In this document: in pieces, positions 11,502 to 25,877 of the stretch | Numbering within the stretch: position 1 is the stretch's first letter | Layout: the number at the start of each line of letters is the position of its first letter | Assembly (NCBI GenBank): GCA_011634665.1 | Contig: WAEK01000003.1 | Coordinates: forward strand, 2,388,001-2,452,000 | DNA length: 64,000 nucleotides | DNA from: Mortierella sp. BCC40632 | Lineage: Eukaryota; Mortierellomycota; Mortierellomycetes; Mortierellales; Mortierellaceae | Reading direction: 5' to 3' | The notes under the pieces: generated by a model | Database searches by the model: none | Told to the model about the DNA's origin: nothing | Seen by the model: the letters and a program-made list of their open reading frames with translations, nothing else | Program-made: the position numbers and the translations under genes

Positions 11502-13363
11502 TTACTTGGAGCCGAGGCTGGGGAAGAGGTTGGTGTCATCAACGTTCACGGGAGTGCCACGGGCAGCACCACGACGGGGAGCAGGGGCGTTGTTACCACC
11601 GCGGGCACCACGGGGGCGGTCACCACCACGGCCACCACGGCGAGCGGGAGCGGGCTCACGGGCAGGCTCGGTATAGCGGACCTCGATGTCAGTGATCACG
11701 ACCTTGGTCTCCTTCTTGCCCTTGCGGGTCTTGGCGATGGACTCCTTGCCAAGGTTGATGAACTCCTTGGCCTCAACAATCTCGAGGACATGGGTGTTCT
11801 TCCACTGCGAGTTGTCGGTACCAGCGTTGGCGGCACGAGCCTCGGGGAGGGAGAGCTTGAGGGACTTGTTAGCCTTCTCCTGGAGGTAGTCATCAAGAGT
11901 CTTCACAGCGGGCTCGGGCTCAGCGGGAGCGGCAGCCTCCTCAGCGGGAGCCTCGGCAGAGCTGTAGAATTATTGAAAAAAAAAAGAAGCAATGTCAGGA
12001 TGAGTACCTCAAAGAACAATCCAACTGCCTAGACGCGGGCTCGAAAAGGAAGAGAACGACGAAAAAAGAAATGCTGAGAATACGTACACCTGGGCATCCT
12101 TGGCACCCTCGAGCTCAGCGGTGGTGGGCTCGCCCCATCCCTGCTTCTCCTTCTTCTCGCTGTCGGCGATGCCGGTGCCAGAGTGGCGGTCGAAACCACC
12201 GTGGCGGCCACCACGGGGAGCGCGGGGTCCACGGGGAGTGCGGGGAGCACCATCACGGGGAGCGCGGTCGAAGCGGGGTCCACGGGGAGCTAATATGAAT
12301 TGTGAAGGATGTGGAAAAAGAAAAGAAACAGTGCTTGGTGAGCGTTTGATATCCTTTTTGCTTTTTTTTCTCTGGAGGTTGTCAGGTTTGATCGTCCTTG
12401 AAAAGAGAGCCATCCAAACAAGCCCATGGTCCCAATCGACTCCATTTATCATGATAATACAGTGGGGGGGCGGTTGTCGCGATGACATGATATGTTTATC
12501 AAGTACGTGCGTGTTGATGGAAATGGTCAAGGAAACGAAAGTATTGGGTGGTCCAAGTTTGCTGTCAAGACTCAGCTCGGAGCCCTGTCCCCAGGAACAA
12601 TGAGCTGTATCCATGAGTCATCCTGTGGAGGGCCATTAGAGGTAAAATATCTTTTGGACTGCCTACAGAGACCACTCTGAGAAAGGATTCCCTTCCAAGA
12701 CTCTATATCATGGTCTGATTGCGCAGATCGGTCCTGAATGATGAGATCCCTGAAGACTCATGGAAGACGCCGGTCTGGGAAAAACCATCACAACAATAAA
12801 GACTAGTAATGGATCTTTTTGCTAGGATCTGAGCGCTCATTGTCGATCCAGGATCGCTTGCCACTAATCGTTGACGTTCCTGTTTTTTTTTCTTCCAAGA
12901 GTTTTGAAGGAATGGTTCGAGTTGCAGTGAGCGAGCGAATCCTCTTTTGGTCGATCTCCTTTCTTTTTTCCTGACCCGCTCAAAGCCGTTTGCATCGTTG
13001 TCCTGAAATATTATGATGACTGTTATGTCCGCATAGTCCTTTGCCTAGCACCTCCTCCTTCCTCTTCCCCTAGCCCTCTGAGGCAAGTCCGGCCATCATA
13101 AAAGGGCATCGTCCTATCCTGCTAGAAAAGAATTTTTAAAAAAAAAAAAGATATGAAAGGAAAAAAAACTTACCACGGTCGTCACCATCCCTGGGCTTAC
13201 CGCCACGGGGGCCATCCTTGCGGGGAGCCTTGTTATCGGCAGCCTTGGCAGGAGCAGCGGCGGCCTTGGCGGCGGGCTTGACTTCCTTCTTGGCAACAGG
13301 GATCTGGATCTCCTGGTCCTGAGCGTCGTCGTTGAGAAGGTCAAAGATATTTGTAGACGCCAT
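11502..13363 (-). CDS. Stm1/SERBP1-family ribosome-binding protein
   Basis: Three exons: 13363-13174, 12289-12088 and 11961-11502; phases 1 and 2 close exactly to 283 codons. The N-terminus reads MASTNIFDLLNDDAQD, typical of the family, then an Ala/Lys linker and an Arg/Gly-rich stretch (PRGPRFDRAPRDG, PRAPRGGRHGGFDRHSG). The hallmark central block follows (GWGEPTTAELEGAKDAQ), then TLDDYLQEK and a lysine-rich helix, and an RGG tail (ARRGGRGGDRPRGARGG) ending in NLFPSLGSK. Family members bind idle 80S ribosomes along the mRNA channel and protect them in starvation, and the RGG tails bind RNA. Intron 1 is 884 nt, very long for this window; intron 2 is 126 nt with a GTACGT donor. It lies head to tail downstream of malic enzyme on the same strand. 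Codon use is C-ending and strongly biased, as in highly expressed genes. Confidence 0.9.
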
Positions 13364-14362
13364 TGCCTGTGGAAGATGCCATCGGATTGAGATGAGATGG
13401 AAGCAGAGACAATCAAAAGGGAGAATGGTGGCAATCGTTGGTTAAGTGCGCTCGATCCAATTCAGGCAATCCCTTTTCCCACTTTTTTTTCCTCTTTTGC
13501 GGATCCATGTCATGGGTTTGCATCCTGGAAGTCGTTGAATCGTCCTTAGGAAATCACAACAAATCAACCAGAAAAAACAAGGGGAGGGGGGTTATGATAG
13601 CCAGCTATGTCCTGAGGTCTGACGTAGCCCGCCTTGGAGGGTGAGCAACCGATCCAAAGAGTGTGGGTAGGTCGGATTCTGGTAGCAGCACAGATGGATG
13701 GCCCTAAAAGTCGATGGATGGGTGCCGATGGATGCCGGTGGGTCCCAATGGATGCCTTGGCCAAAGACTGGCCCGTTGGTCCTGGCGAAATACTCCGCCG
13801 TAATGTTATGCACGCGCACCTTTTGTATAAATTTTGAGAGGGAAGCAAAGCTGGCTCGCCCACCCACAGTATAAAAGTGATGTGAGGTTGCGGCAGCGAA
13901 TATACCGCCAAAAAGCGCTAAGTACGTCACCACCCCTTAATCTAGCCGACACACCTCCTACATCCTCTTCGTTTTCGGGATCCCGGGTCCTGCGTTTGTC
14001 CCTGGGAACTGTTGCTTGCTCCAGCGCTTCTACTAGAGTTGCCCTCCATCCAGAGAAACCTTTCTTGATTGTCTCGAGACTGAAGTGTCTTTATTTTTTT
14101 TGCGTTTGCATTTGTGCTGTCCCTGAGCAACCCACCAAAATAGTCTGTAGTAGACCACATAGAAACTTTTCCTTTGGCTGCATCTAGACCAACTAGATAA
14201 AATGTCAACTGGTTGTTCCAGCTCAACACAAGACTCTACACTGTTGCTATTGTAGTCTTCCATATTTTTGAATGCCATGAGAGAATGCGCTTTATTGTGT
14301 CAAAGTGTATGAAAGTGCTGTATCTTCATTAAGATGAGAAGGTTAGAAATATCTTCTGTAGT
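13364..14362. other. Intergenic region upstream of the Stm1-like gene
   Basis: About 1 kb between the Stm1-like start and the malic enzyme stop. It holds the presumed Stm1-like promoter and the malic enzyme 3' UTR with a poly(A) signal. A GGATG-rich imperfect repeat lies near 13690-13760. No coding evidence. Confidence 0.55.
14291..14296 (-). terminator. AATAAA poly(A) signal of malic enzyme
   Basis: The minus strand reads AATAAA about 67 nt beyond the malic enzyme stop codon, a usual spacing for a cleavage and polyadenylation signal. Confidence 0.55.
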
Positions 14363-17437
<3,075 letters not shown>

Positions 17438-17701
17438 GGTGGCGAGACTGTGAAATGAGGGTGATGCAAAAGAATGAAAGGATGGGAAAGTAAGGTGCGA
17501 ATGTGTGTATGTGTGCGTGTGTGAGAGAGAGAAAGAAAGAGAGACGAGGAGGAGGAGGAAGAAGAAGAAGAGAAGGAGGTAACGAGTGTGTGAGTGAAAG
17601 AGAGAAAGAAAATATACAAAAGGCGGAGCGAGTGGAGACAAGGGAGAAAAGTGGGTCGTATTTATCTGCCTGGTGGAGGTGGAGGTGGAGTGATCAAGCG
17701 C

Positions 17702-17706
<5 letters not shown>

Positions 17707-17761
<55 letters not shown>
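17707..17761. repeat. (CT)n microsatellite, about 55 nt
   Basis: Uninterrupted CT dinucleotides about 270 bases upstream of the malic enzyme start, in the shared intergenic region. Confidence 0.95.
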
Positions 17762-17764
<3 letters not shown>

Positions 17765-19903
17765 CTGCCCTACTCAACTCTGTCTCCGCTCTGGTTGCAC
17801 TGTGTGGGAGATAAGGCACACCTACTGGGCCGTCCTACTCCGCCGCCATAGTCCATGGGTCTTTCCTCTTTATTTTTTTTTTCTCCCCTCTTTCTCTGCC
17901 CGCTCACCTCCTCTGGCCGTTTCTTGCCTCAAATGGCGTCCACATCCCCCGCCTGTCCCGCACTCGGCCGTGTCTACGTGCCATGCGCCGCACGCAATTT
18001 GACGTCCCCCAGACGTTGGTTGGAAGAGTGACTCTGGCCGTTTGGGTCCAACTGAAACTCGGTCGATGGCTGTTCATGTCCCTGACCTCGTCTGATCTAC
18101 TATTCTCTATATCTATCTTTTGACCCATCCCTTCTCCTGCCCATCCTCTTCCTTTCCCCACAATTGCGCGTGAAGATCGCTACTTGCAATCCTTACCCCA
18201 GATTCACACGTACCAAGCCAAAACAAAAGCTAGCTTGCGGCCACGCGAGGGCTTGCGGTCTGGAATGAGCTTTCCCCGCAAGTCATAGTCCTCTAAAAGA
18301 GGCAGGTTGTTCAGGAACAACCATTGTCGCCCATCCGAATGTATTTGTGTAAATGCGTGCCAGGTAGCTCTTCCGTCGGCTCCGGGGCAGACAGGGAACA
18401 TAATGAATGAACAAATTACAAAATGTGGGCAAGCGCCCTTTCTTTTTGTCGATTTTCGTGGGTTACTGTTTGCCCGAGCAAGAATAGAGGACCACTTTCT
18501 CCTTCCCCTTCCGATCTCCTTGGCTCAGCGCTGCTCTACTTTGCCTGCACTACAATGGTTCCGATCGATTAAATACTTCCATATCCCTCTTTCTGATCGA
18601 CGCGTTGCAGGAGTTGGAAGAGATCTAATACCAGTCGGATGTGCAGAAATACGAGCGGGCAGAAGTGCTGCCATGCTCCTCCCCCTTCCGCATTTTCCTC
18701 GGTAAGGTTCGCCCACACTTCCACTAGTTGAAGCCTTCCAGGAGCTACCAGCAACTACGAAAGGAACTAGGAACAAGGACTCAATTTAGGACTCTCTCTA
18801 TTGAGTTGCTAGGCCCAAGTCAGCTAATAGAGTTGTGGGAGAGCTCAGAATGATAATAGGAATGTGGAAAAAGACGGAAGCCAACAAGGTTTGTAGACTG
18901 AGGGCGGCATTCGAGGTCTCCACTGGAGCAGGGATTGCCCGTCTTCAGACGCAAAAAAAAAAAATAAAATAAAAAAAGCCCGCTCTTTATCTCGTTCAAC
19001 TCTTTGACCCGCTCCACTTAATCCCGAAAACATCCTCTCCTCCCTCTCCTTTAGCATGGGCCACCCGTCGGCGAAGCGTGGAGCAGTGCCATGCGACCTG
19101 GTTATTCCTGAGACGACTGCTCACATGGCCCATATAAAATGGATCGATCGCCCTCTCACCTCTATTTTCTACTTTCACTTTCTCCTTCTCTCCCTCTCTC
19201 GCTCTCCATTATCATGCCTGTGCGCCTCTCGTGTGCCTCAGTGTGCTTCAATGTCCACATCGGAGCATATGATGTAGTCGTGTCCACTGGCAGTAGAAAA
19301 TGAGGAGGCTTGTATACACTGGGAACCGCACTACTGTGAAAGAACTCTAGTCCGCTCATGTCTTATCATTTGTCACAGCAATTACTTCATTATATGTTTT
19401 CTCGCTAGTAGGCCGCATGTGGTCATTGTTGGGTCAGAAATGATAGTCCCAGAAGTGGAATGGGCAATTTGTGGTCGAGAGCTGGTGGGACAATAGTATA
19501 CCAAACAATGAGAGAGGGGTCAAGGGAGGAGGAGCGAAAAGAGGGGAAAATGAGTGACTCCAGAATCCTCAGGTGCTGCAACCTCGATTGCTTCCAACTC
19601 ACACTGTGGTCATCATCTTTAGATGCAGCCGGTGCGAATTATCCATGCCTTTGACTGTTGGTGTGAAGAGAGCTACAAGAACGGCGATGTGCATTGTGAA
19701 TGGATGTGGAGGTGCTTCGCCCACGGCGACATTCTGTGGCTGAGTTTGTGATGGATCACTCCTTCCCCCCTTAGACTTCTCGCGACACCGTAGAAGGGCT
19801 GCAGAAGGCACATTTGGAGAGCCTCGGACAGACTGTTTCGTAGGAAGGGAGGCCTGGTCTATTAGTCACGGTGCAGACTCTCAAGTGGCTCCTACAGATG
19901 GGT

Positions 19904-20522
19904 CTAAAGCAAGGCATCTTTTAGGCGCCTCTCTTTGCTAAAACACAGACTAGGCACCTTCTTCTTACTTGACGCGCTGGTGCTCGTGCTTTTGCTCATT
20001 GAATATTGTAGACGAGCCATTCGAAGAGAGCTCGCAGGAGAAAGCCAGGCCCAGTCTTTGTAATGGATAGGATTTCGGGTGGGACTGATCCGGATAACTT
20101 GTGCGGTGAGACTTGAGGCAGACTGTGGCTCCATTTCTGTAGATTGACTGCCTTCTCCTTCTTCCATCTACCAACAAAAAGTTCTGGATGGAGCCTTGCT
20201 CGGACGACAAGTCATGATCCCATCCGAGCTTCTGACAGCAAGAGTGAGGTATGCACCGGTGTAGACTTGAGACATATGACTGAGGAGGGCCCCAGCTGAA
20301 ATGTGACAACGGCAAGGGCAGACGCCTGGATAGGCCCTGGATACCTCGCACGACATGCTGGCTGGAAGTTAAAAAAAGTTGGCTCTCAGGCAATGAACTA
20401 ATAGCGAGCACAATATGTGATCGCAGCAAATCCAAGAGCATCCAGACGATTGTGAGCAGGTGAGCCGCGCGACGGCTCATGGATAATATAGCAAGACCAG
20501 GGCGGATAAGGACAGTCCTCAC
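19904..20522 (-). pseudogene. Possible decayed HET-like gene fragment
   Basis: One minus-strand frame runs from about 20356 to 19904 with a single in-frame stop at 20168-20170. It contains MSQVYTGAYLTLAVRSSDG and, after the stop, NPIHYKDWAWL followed by a basic helix. This order and spacing recall the fungal HET domain, where a small-residue vYxxAyLTlAA segment precedes a PxxxRaWxlQE segment. The QE part is not intact in this frame; a neighbouring frame reads LAFSCELSSNG at the same place. HET proteins trigger self/non-self incompatibility in other fungi; nothing here suggests a working product. The match is by eye and partial, and chance is a real alternative. Confidence 0.25.
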
Positions 20523-20564
20523 AGGGACACACCTGGGAGAGAGAGAGAGGAGAGGCGGCCACTC

Positions 20565-20611
20565 CTAGAGAGAGAGAGAGAGAGAGTGTGTGTGTGTGTG
20601 TGTGTTTGTGT

Positions 20612-20654
<43 letters not shown>

Positions 20655-20760
20655 TGTGTGTGTGTGTATAGAGAGAGAGATTTGAGAGAGTGAGAGAGTG
20701 AGAGAGTGAGAGAGTGAGAGAGTGAGAGAGTGTGAATGAGAGTGAGAGTGAGAGAGCAAG
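20565..20760. repeat. Compound GA/GT/TGAGAGAG repeat
   Basis: About 200 bases made of GA runs, two GT runs and about six copies of a GTGAGAGA octamer. Purine-rich on the plus strand. Confidence 0.9.
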
Positions 20761-21509
20761 TGGAGAGTGAGGGGCCCCACAGTAATAAAATTAGGGCAAG
20801 TGGATGGCACGCCTGAGGAAGAGGCGTGGCACGCGGTTCTGGTAGTCGAGATAATAAGGGACGGATGAGAGGGACGGCCTTTGGGGAGGAGTGCGAGAGA
20901 AAGAAGGTAAAGACTAGAAGATGCAAATTGGACGCATCTCTCTCTCTCTGTGCCTTTCCTTCCCAACGGTTCCCCATCCCATCAACAAACACACATTGTC
21001 CTCAGGTCCCGTCATCTCGGCCTGTTCGCCATCCCCCTCCATCCCCCTCCCCTTTCCCCTCTCCTCATCCTATCTCCATCCTCCTCATCTCCTCCCTCCC
21101 CATCAGCATCATCCTCTTTCATCACCCCGCTGTCAATGCGCCCTTCCACCCAATACGAGGACCCCGCCCCTGCTCACCCAACCAACGCATTCTTCTAGTC
21201 CCATTGCACCTTTTCTCACTTTCTTTCGTTTTTTTTTTCCTTCTTCACACCTCCTCTTTCTCTCAACTGTATCTTCTGGGTAAGCTGAGTTCAACAAAAC
21301 TCATTCCATCCCATGGTATCCCTGCATTGCCCTCATCCGACCTTCGACATGGACATCCGCCTGACTTTTTCTCTTTTCTCTTCTGCCTCTCGCTTTCTCT
21401 CTCGTCCTCGCTCTCCCCGGAAGCAGCCAGTCACCGTCCGACGGCTATATTTCTTAAATCACCAATAACATAATCAATCTTTGCATCAGCAAATAACGTT
21501 CCAGGCACC

Positions 21510-23459
21510 ATGAAGATCTCTTGGGCTATCCAGACCGTTGCTGCTGTCTGCCTTGCCGCCGCCGGTAAGTTGTCTGCCCCTCCTTCCCTTACGCCTTCCT
21601 TCCCTGTTTCCTTTTCCTGAAATGAGGTGAGGTGCCCTGTCCGGTGTGTCTCTGCTTGGCCTGCACTGTGACCTCGTCCAAGGACATATTGAGGTACACT
21701 CCACTCTGAGCTCACTCTCGGGTTTCAGGGAGCGTTGTCACAACCAAAGGAATCAAATATGTGTGCACCCTTGTGTATTGTGTATTGAAGGACCGCGTCT
21801 TTTAAAGAAAGCTGAAAGGAGAACCGTTGCGAGGAAGGGGAAGAAGAAGAAGAGGAACAGGAAGAGGAAGAATAGGAGGCGGTTGGGTTGGTTAGATCCA
21901 CGCTGCAGGAACAGGTCCTATTCTCTTTATCATCACAACCACCACCATGCATCGCTCAGCCAATATGACAGACAATCAGGATCGAGAAAAGGAGCTTCGC
22001 CTCTCTCCCTCACTCTTTGTGATGCGAGAGCAAGGTCCCTTCTCTCCTTGATCGCACACCCCCCTTCCCCTTCCCCTCTCCTCACCCTCGCTCATGCTTG
22101 TTCCCAGAAAAAGTTGGCTTGGTACTAACCCAGACCTCTTTCTATAACCGCCCGTCCTTTCCCATATACCTACTTCCTTTCCCGGCTACTAAATTAATAG
22201 CTATTGCGGAGAATGTTGACCATGTTTCGCGGAATGTGCAGGTCGCGGCACAGAAAAGGGCTATTGCCGACAGGCTCTCGACCAGAAACGTTGCGGTCGG
22301 ATTTGAGACCGATGGTGACTTCTCGATGCAATACCGTCGTCGCATCTATGCTCGTGGAGACAACCACGACAAGGATAAGGACGAGGACAAGGACAAAGAT
22401 GAGGATGATCACTCGAAAAAGTCCGTTAGTCCAAAGCCGTCCAAGACTACTTCTCCTAGTAAAAAACCCGACCCTAAAAAGCCTCACCCAACCAAGAAAC
22501 CCGTGAAGAAGCCAAGCAAGAAGCCGACCAAGAAGCCAAGCAAGAAGCCGTCCAAGAAGCCAAGCAAGAAGCCAAGCAAGAAGCCGACCAAGAAGCCGAC
22601 CAAGAAGCCGACCAAGAAGCCGACCAAGAAGCCAGGCAAGCCCAAGCCCAAGCCGACAACCACTCCTGGCAAAAAACCAAGCAAGCCCAAGCCTGAACCA
22701 AAGCCTGAGCAGCCTAAGCCTGATCCGCCTCGACCCATCCCATCCAATGGTGGCAGCAGAGACCCAACCTCCACGAACCCCAATGTCCCTGTTTCGCCCA
22801 GCACTGCGCCCGTGCCTCCCGTCCAACCCGTTGCCCCAGCACCATCCAATGGAAACAATGTCGTCGCTCCCAACACCCCTCCTGAAGGCAACAACGTCAA
22901 CAACGGTAACAACGGTAACAACGGTAACCCGGGAGTTGGCGGACCAAACCCAGGACCCGGTCCTGCAGGAGCTTCCCCTGAAGACTCCAAGATGTCGGGC
23001 AGCGCAAACTCTCCCGTAGGAGCGATCATCGGAGCGTTGGTTGGCACCGTGGCCCTGGGTGGTCTTGTGGCCTTGACGGTACACCGCCGCCGTGAAAGAC
23101 GACGTGAAGTCGATGAGCAGAATGCACCAAACCCAGAATTGGATGAGGCCCCTCGCACTGCTTTCCGTCACGAATCGTTTATGGTCTTGGTCAAGGATGC
23201 AGCTCAAGGATTCTATGCCCCTGGAACGGCTGCTCCTCCTGCAAGTGGCCCTCAATCTCGATCCCCTTCGCCCTTGGGCATGCCCATGGCAGGTGCTGCT
23301 GGCAGTGGAACCACGGTCATGGCCGGAAGTGCTCTGTTGCGTCAGAACAGTGGTCATTCTCACAACAGTGGCCATAGCTTTTCAGGAAGACTCTCTCCTG
23401 TGGCTGGCTCCCCTTCAACCCCTCCACCTCCCTTGGCCCATGTTGGAGGTCGCTACTAA
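21510..23459 (+). CDS. Secreted or membrane-anchored Lys-Pro repeat protein
   Basis: Two exons, 21510-21564 and 22201-23459, joined in phase 1 across a 636-nt intron with a GTAAGT donor and a CTACTAA-like branch site just before TTAATAG; 437 residues. Exon 1 encodes a signal peptide (MKISWAIQTVAAVCLAAA). The ectodomain has dibasic sites (QKR, YRRR) that a Kex2-type protease could cut, an Asp/Lys run (DKDKDEDKDKDED), then at about 115-165 a tandem KKPS/KKPT repeat, a Pro/Asn/Gly-rich stalk and one transmembrane helix at about 288-312 (IIGALVGTVALGGLVALTV). A stop-transfer HRRRERRR and a Ser/Gly/Pro cytoplasmic tail with a VLVKDAAQGFYAPG segment follow. The layout resembles fungal cell-wall sensor proteins, but the stalk is polycationic rather than Ser/Thr-rich. 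No enzymatic domain. Function unknown; surface adhesion or sensing is inference. Confidence 0.82.
22491..22640 (+). repeat. 12-bp tandem repeat coding for KKPS/KKPT
   Basis: About a dozen copies of a 12-base unit (AAGAAGCC plus SerThr codon variants) inside the Lys-Pro repeat gene. The units are near-identical at DNA level, so copy number is likely to vary among strains. Confidence 0.9.
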
Positions 23460-24093
23460 CAAAGAAGTTGACACACTTTACTAAAAAAAACAAAAAAAAA
23501 TGAAAACTATCAAAACACTGTTGACTAAGATGGCCCTCTCATAAAAAAGAAAAAAGAAAAAAAGAAGACCTGAGTATTCTCCTTCTCTCTCTCTTTCTCT
23601 GTGTGTGTGTGTTCGTTTGACTGGCTCCTGTCGTCCTTGATTCGAGTTGACCACGGTCATTTACTACCTTCTACCTTGCCAAGACGGATGGAGGGTGAGA
23701 GAAAGAGAAAGAGAGAGGAAACCAATGAGGACAACATTCTTGACATGGCGCTAAGAATCTCACAACGGCTCCTAGATGACTGGATCTTAGTTTGTTTGTT
23801 TTTTTTTTCGCCCTTCATATTTTGTTCCGCTTTGGATCATATACACCCAGATATCCCTAGATCTATTACCTCTCTATACCTTTTGACAGATAATGACCCC
23901 TTCCCATTCTCCACCTGCTTTGTAGAAACTAATGACCCCTTCCTTTAGCCTGCAAAAAAAAAAAAAAAAAAAAAAAAAACGAGCCAATGCATAAAAAAGT
24001 GCAAGAGAAAAGCCAAATGGGTAGCTCTAATCTTTATTCTGGAAAGGAAAAAAGAGTCGTCTTCAGCACAACGAAAGGCAAAATAGCAATCGT
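23460..24093. other. Convergent 3' region
   Basis: Between the ends of the Lys-Pro repeat gene (plus) and uS3 (minus). It holds both 3' UTRs, A-rich DNA, a poly-A run near 23956-23980 and a poly(A) signal for uS3. No gene. Confidence 0.6.
24033..24038 (-). terminator. AATAAA poly(A) signal of uS3
   Basis: The minus strand reads AATAAA 56 nt beyond the uS3 stop codon. Confidence 0.6.
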
Positions 24094-25524
24094 TTAGAGG
24101 GCAGCAGGCTCGACAGGGGCAGCGGCAGGGGCGGGAGCAGCGGCCTCCTCGCGGGACTCGGAGACGGGGGCGAGGATGGGGGTCTCCTCCTTGGGCTCCA
24201 TGATGGTGACCATGTCGGGAAGAGGGGTCTTGGGGCCCATCTTGCCAGTGGGGTCCCAGGGCAACATAATCTTGACCTTGACACCCAAGACACCCTGGCG
24301 CAACATGACGTGGCGGACGGCAGTGTCAACAAAGTCCTTGGTGGGCTGACCCGAGTGGATCATGAAGCCATCGATGAACTTCATGGACTTGGCACGGGCG
24401 GCACGGAGCTTGCCCGAGACAACGACCTCGCATCCCTTGGCACCGGCCTCCATGATGTAGCGGACGACACCGTAGCAGGCACGACGGACAGCAACACCGT
24501 TGAGAAGCTTGTACTTCAAAGACTCGCACTGAGCGATGGCGCAGAGACCACGGAAGTTGACGCGCTCAGCATAGAGCTCGACAGTGTTCTCGGGGAACTT
24601 GAAGCGCTTCTGGACCAAGGTGGTCAACTCGCGGATGCGGCGACCCTGGACACCAAGAATCTCCTTGGTCTGGGTGGCGCGGATGATGATCTCAGTGCGG
24701 GCGGGGGTGACACGGACCTCGACACCGGAGTAACCCTCAGCAGCGAGCTCGCGCTGGAAGAACTCGTTCAACTCGGCGTAGAAAACACCGTCGGCAACGA
24801 ACTAGAGAAAGAAAATGGCGAAGAACGCGAGAAAAAATAAAAATAAAAAATAAGGTCAGGGACTCTGTCGTGTTGCAGGATAGAAAAAAGGGTCAAGGGA
24901 AACTAGAGTTGGAAGCCTAGTCGCCAAAAGAGCTGCCTATAGATCACGTGATAAGACATCCTGTGCACCATGGCGCCTGGAGGCATCTTGTCGAGAATTG
25001 GTATCCATCCATTTGCATAGGATGCCATCCGTGGGTCGATTAATACATCCATGATGGCACTATTGTTAAGGCCATATCTCTACGATGGATAGTTTACTCC
25101 TGCTTAACATAGTTTGAGGTTTAACTGTCTAAGGTGGTGATGGTGCAGATGGATGGAGTCGATTGAGCGCTGCACAATGGGATCGCCTGAACAAAAGAGA
25201 TGGGTCAAAGCCAATGTTGGATAGTGTCCTATCAATGAGGGTAGAGAATGCCTCAGAGTAATCCAATTGCCGGTGGTAGAATGGATGCTGCCAAGAAAAA
25301 AGGGTGCGATGATGCTGAACCATCCATGGATGAAGAGTACAGCTTCAACGGTTGAATCCTGTCCATCACTTCTTGATCTCGCCTATTCCTTGACTCCTGA
25401 GGACCCATTGAGCAGACTTGCTGTTGCCATTCCTTCCTCCAAGATGTGGGGTGCTTCTCTTTTTGCTTTTTTTCCCTCCAAGGAAACTCACTTTTCTCTT
25501 TTTGCTGATTTGAGCGGCGGCCAT
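24094..25524 (-). CDS. RPS3: 40S ribosomal protein uS3 (Rps3)
   Basis: Small-subunit protein at the mRNA entry channel. Two exons: 25524-25492 encodes only [11 protein letters not shown], then a 690-nt GTGAGT...TAG intron, then 24801-24094 starting [14 protein letters not shown]. Total 246 residues, normal for eukaryotes. Visible blocks are the N-terminal helix ([19 protein letters not shown]), the KH domain with [18 protein letters not shown], then [18 protein letters not shown] and [19 protein letters not shown], the uS3 signature region, and [15 protein letters not shown]. An Ala/Pro/Glu-rich tail follows. Start by the conserved [11 protein letters not shown]. Codons are strongly C-ending, as in the Stm1-like gene. 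It is on the same strand as, and downstream of, the PP2A scaffold gene, 353 bases away, so it has its own short promoter region. Confidence 0.97.
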
Positions 25525-25877
25525 GTTGTTGATTTGGAAGAGAAAGATCTCTGTTAGCGAGGGCCTCTCATTCTCATATACTCGGTCCAAAAAGATTGAA
25601 TTTTTGAGTGCCGACCTTCAATTAAGGAGCGTTTGCCCTCTCCCCATCTCACTTTGCCCAACAGGGCAACCCAAGCCCAAGGCACCCTACACTTCTCTTT
25701 CAACGCTTTGAATTACACTTGGTTCGAGGCCCTTTATTGCCGGACCCTAACCCGTCCTTGCAAAAAGCCGAAATGAGGCCCTCCCTTCCCTCTGTGTATA
25801 TGTCGACAAGAAAAATGGAAAATGGAAAATGGAAAAAAAGAAAAATAAGAAAAAGATCCCCCATGAGTCCTCTTCTA
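25525..25877 (-). promoter_or_regulatory. uS3 promoter interval
   Basis: The 353 bases between the uS3 start and the PP2A scaffold stop must carry the uS3 promoter and the PP2A 3' UTR. No TATA box or AATAAA stands out; an A-rich run lies near 25815-25855 on the plus strand. Confidence 0.45.

Larger units (their letters stand above)
17438..21509. other. 4 kb intergenic region between divergent genes
   Basis: Shared upstream region of malic enzyme (minus) and the Lys-Pro repeat protein (plus). It contains a long (CT)n run at 17707-17761, GA-rich DNA at 17520-17620 that is CT-rich on the malic enzyme coding strand, a compound GA/GT repeat at 20565-20760 and C/T-rich DNA at 20940-21420 just before the plus-strand gene. 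A possible HET-like relic lies on the minus strand at 19904-20522. A 65-residue frame at 18204-18401 looks peptide-like but has no recognised motif. Confidence 0.55.

Noticed and set aside
12738..12760. ATGATGA and CTGA resembling snoRNA boxes C and D in the Stm1-like intron
   Set aside because: On the strand opposite to transcription and the boxes are only a few bases apart, so no valid C/D snoRNA can be drawn.
18204..18401. 65-residue minus-strand frame containing QWLFLNNLPLLEDYDLRG
   Set aside because: Looks protein-like but is isolated, has no recognised family and no exon partner found; kept only as a note on the intergenic region.
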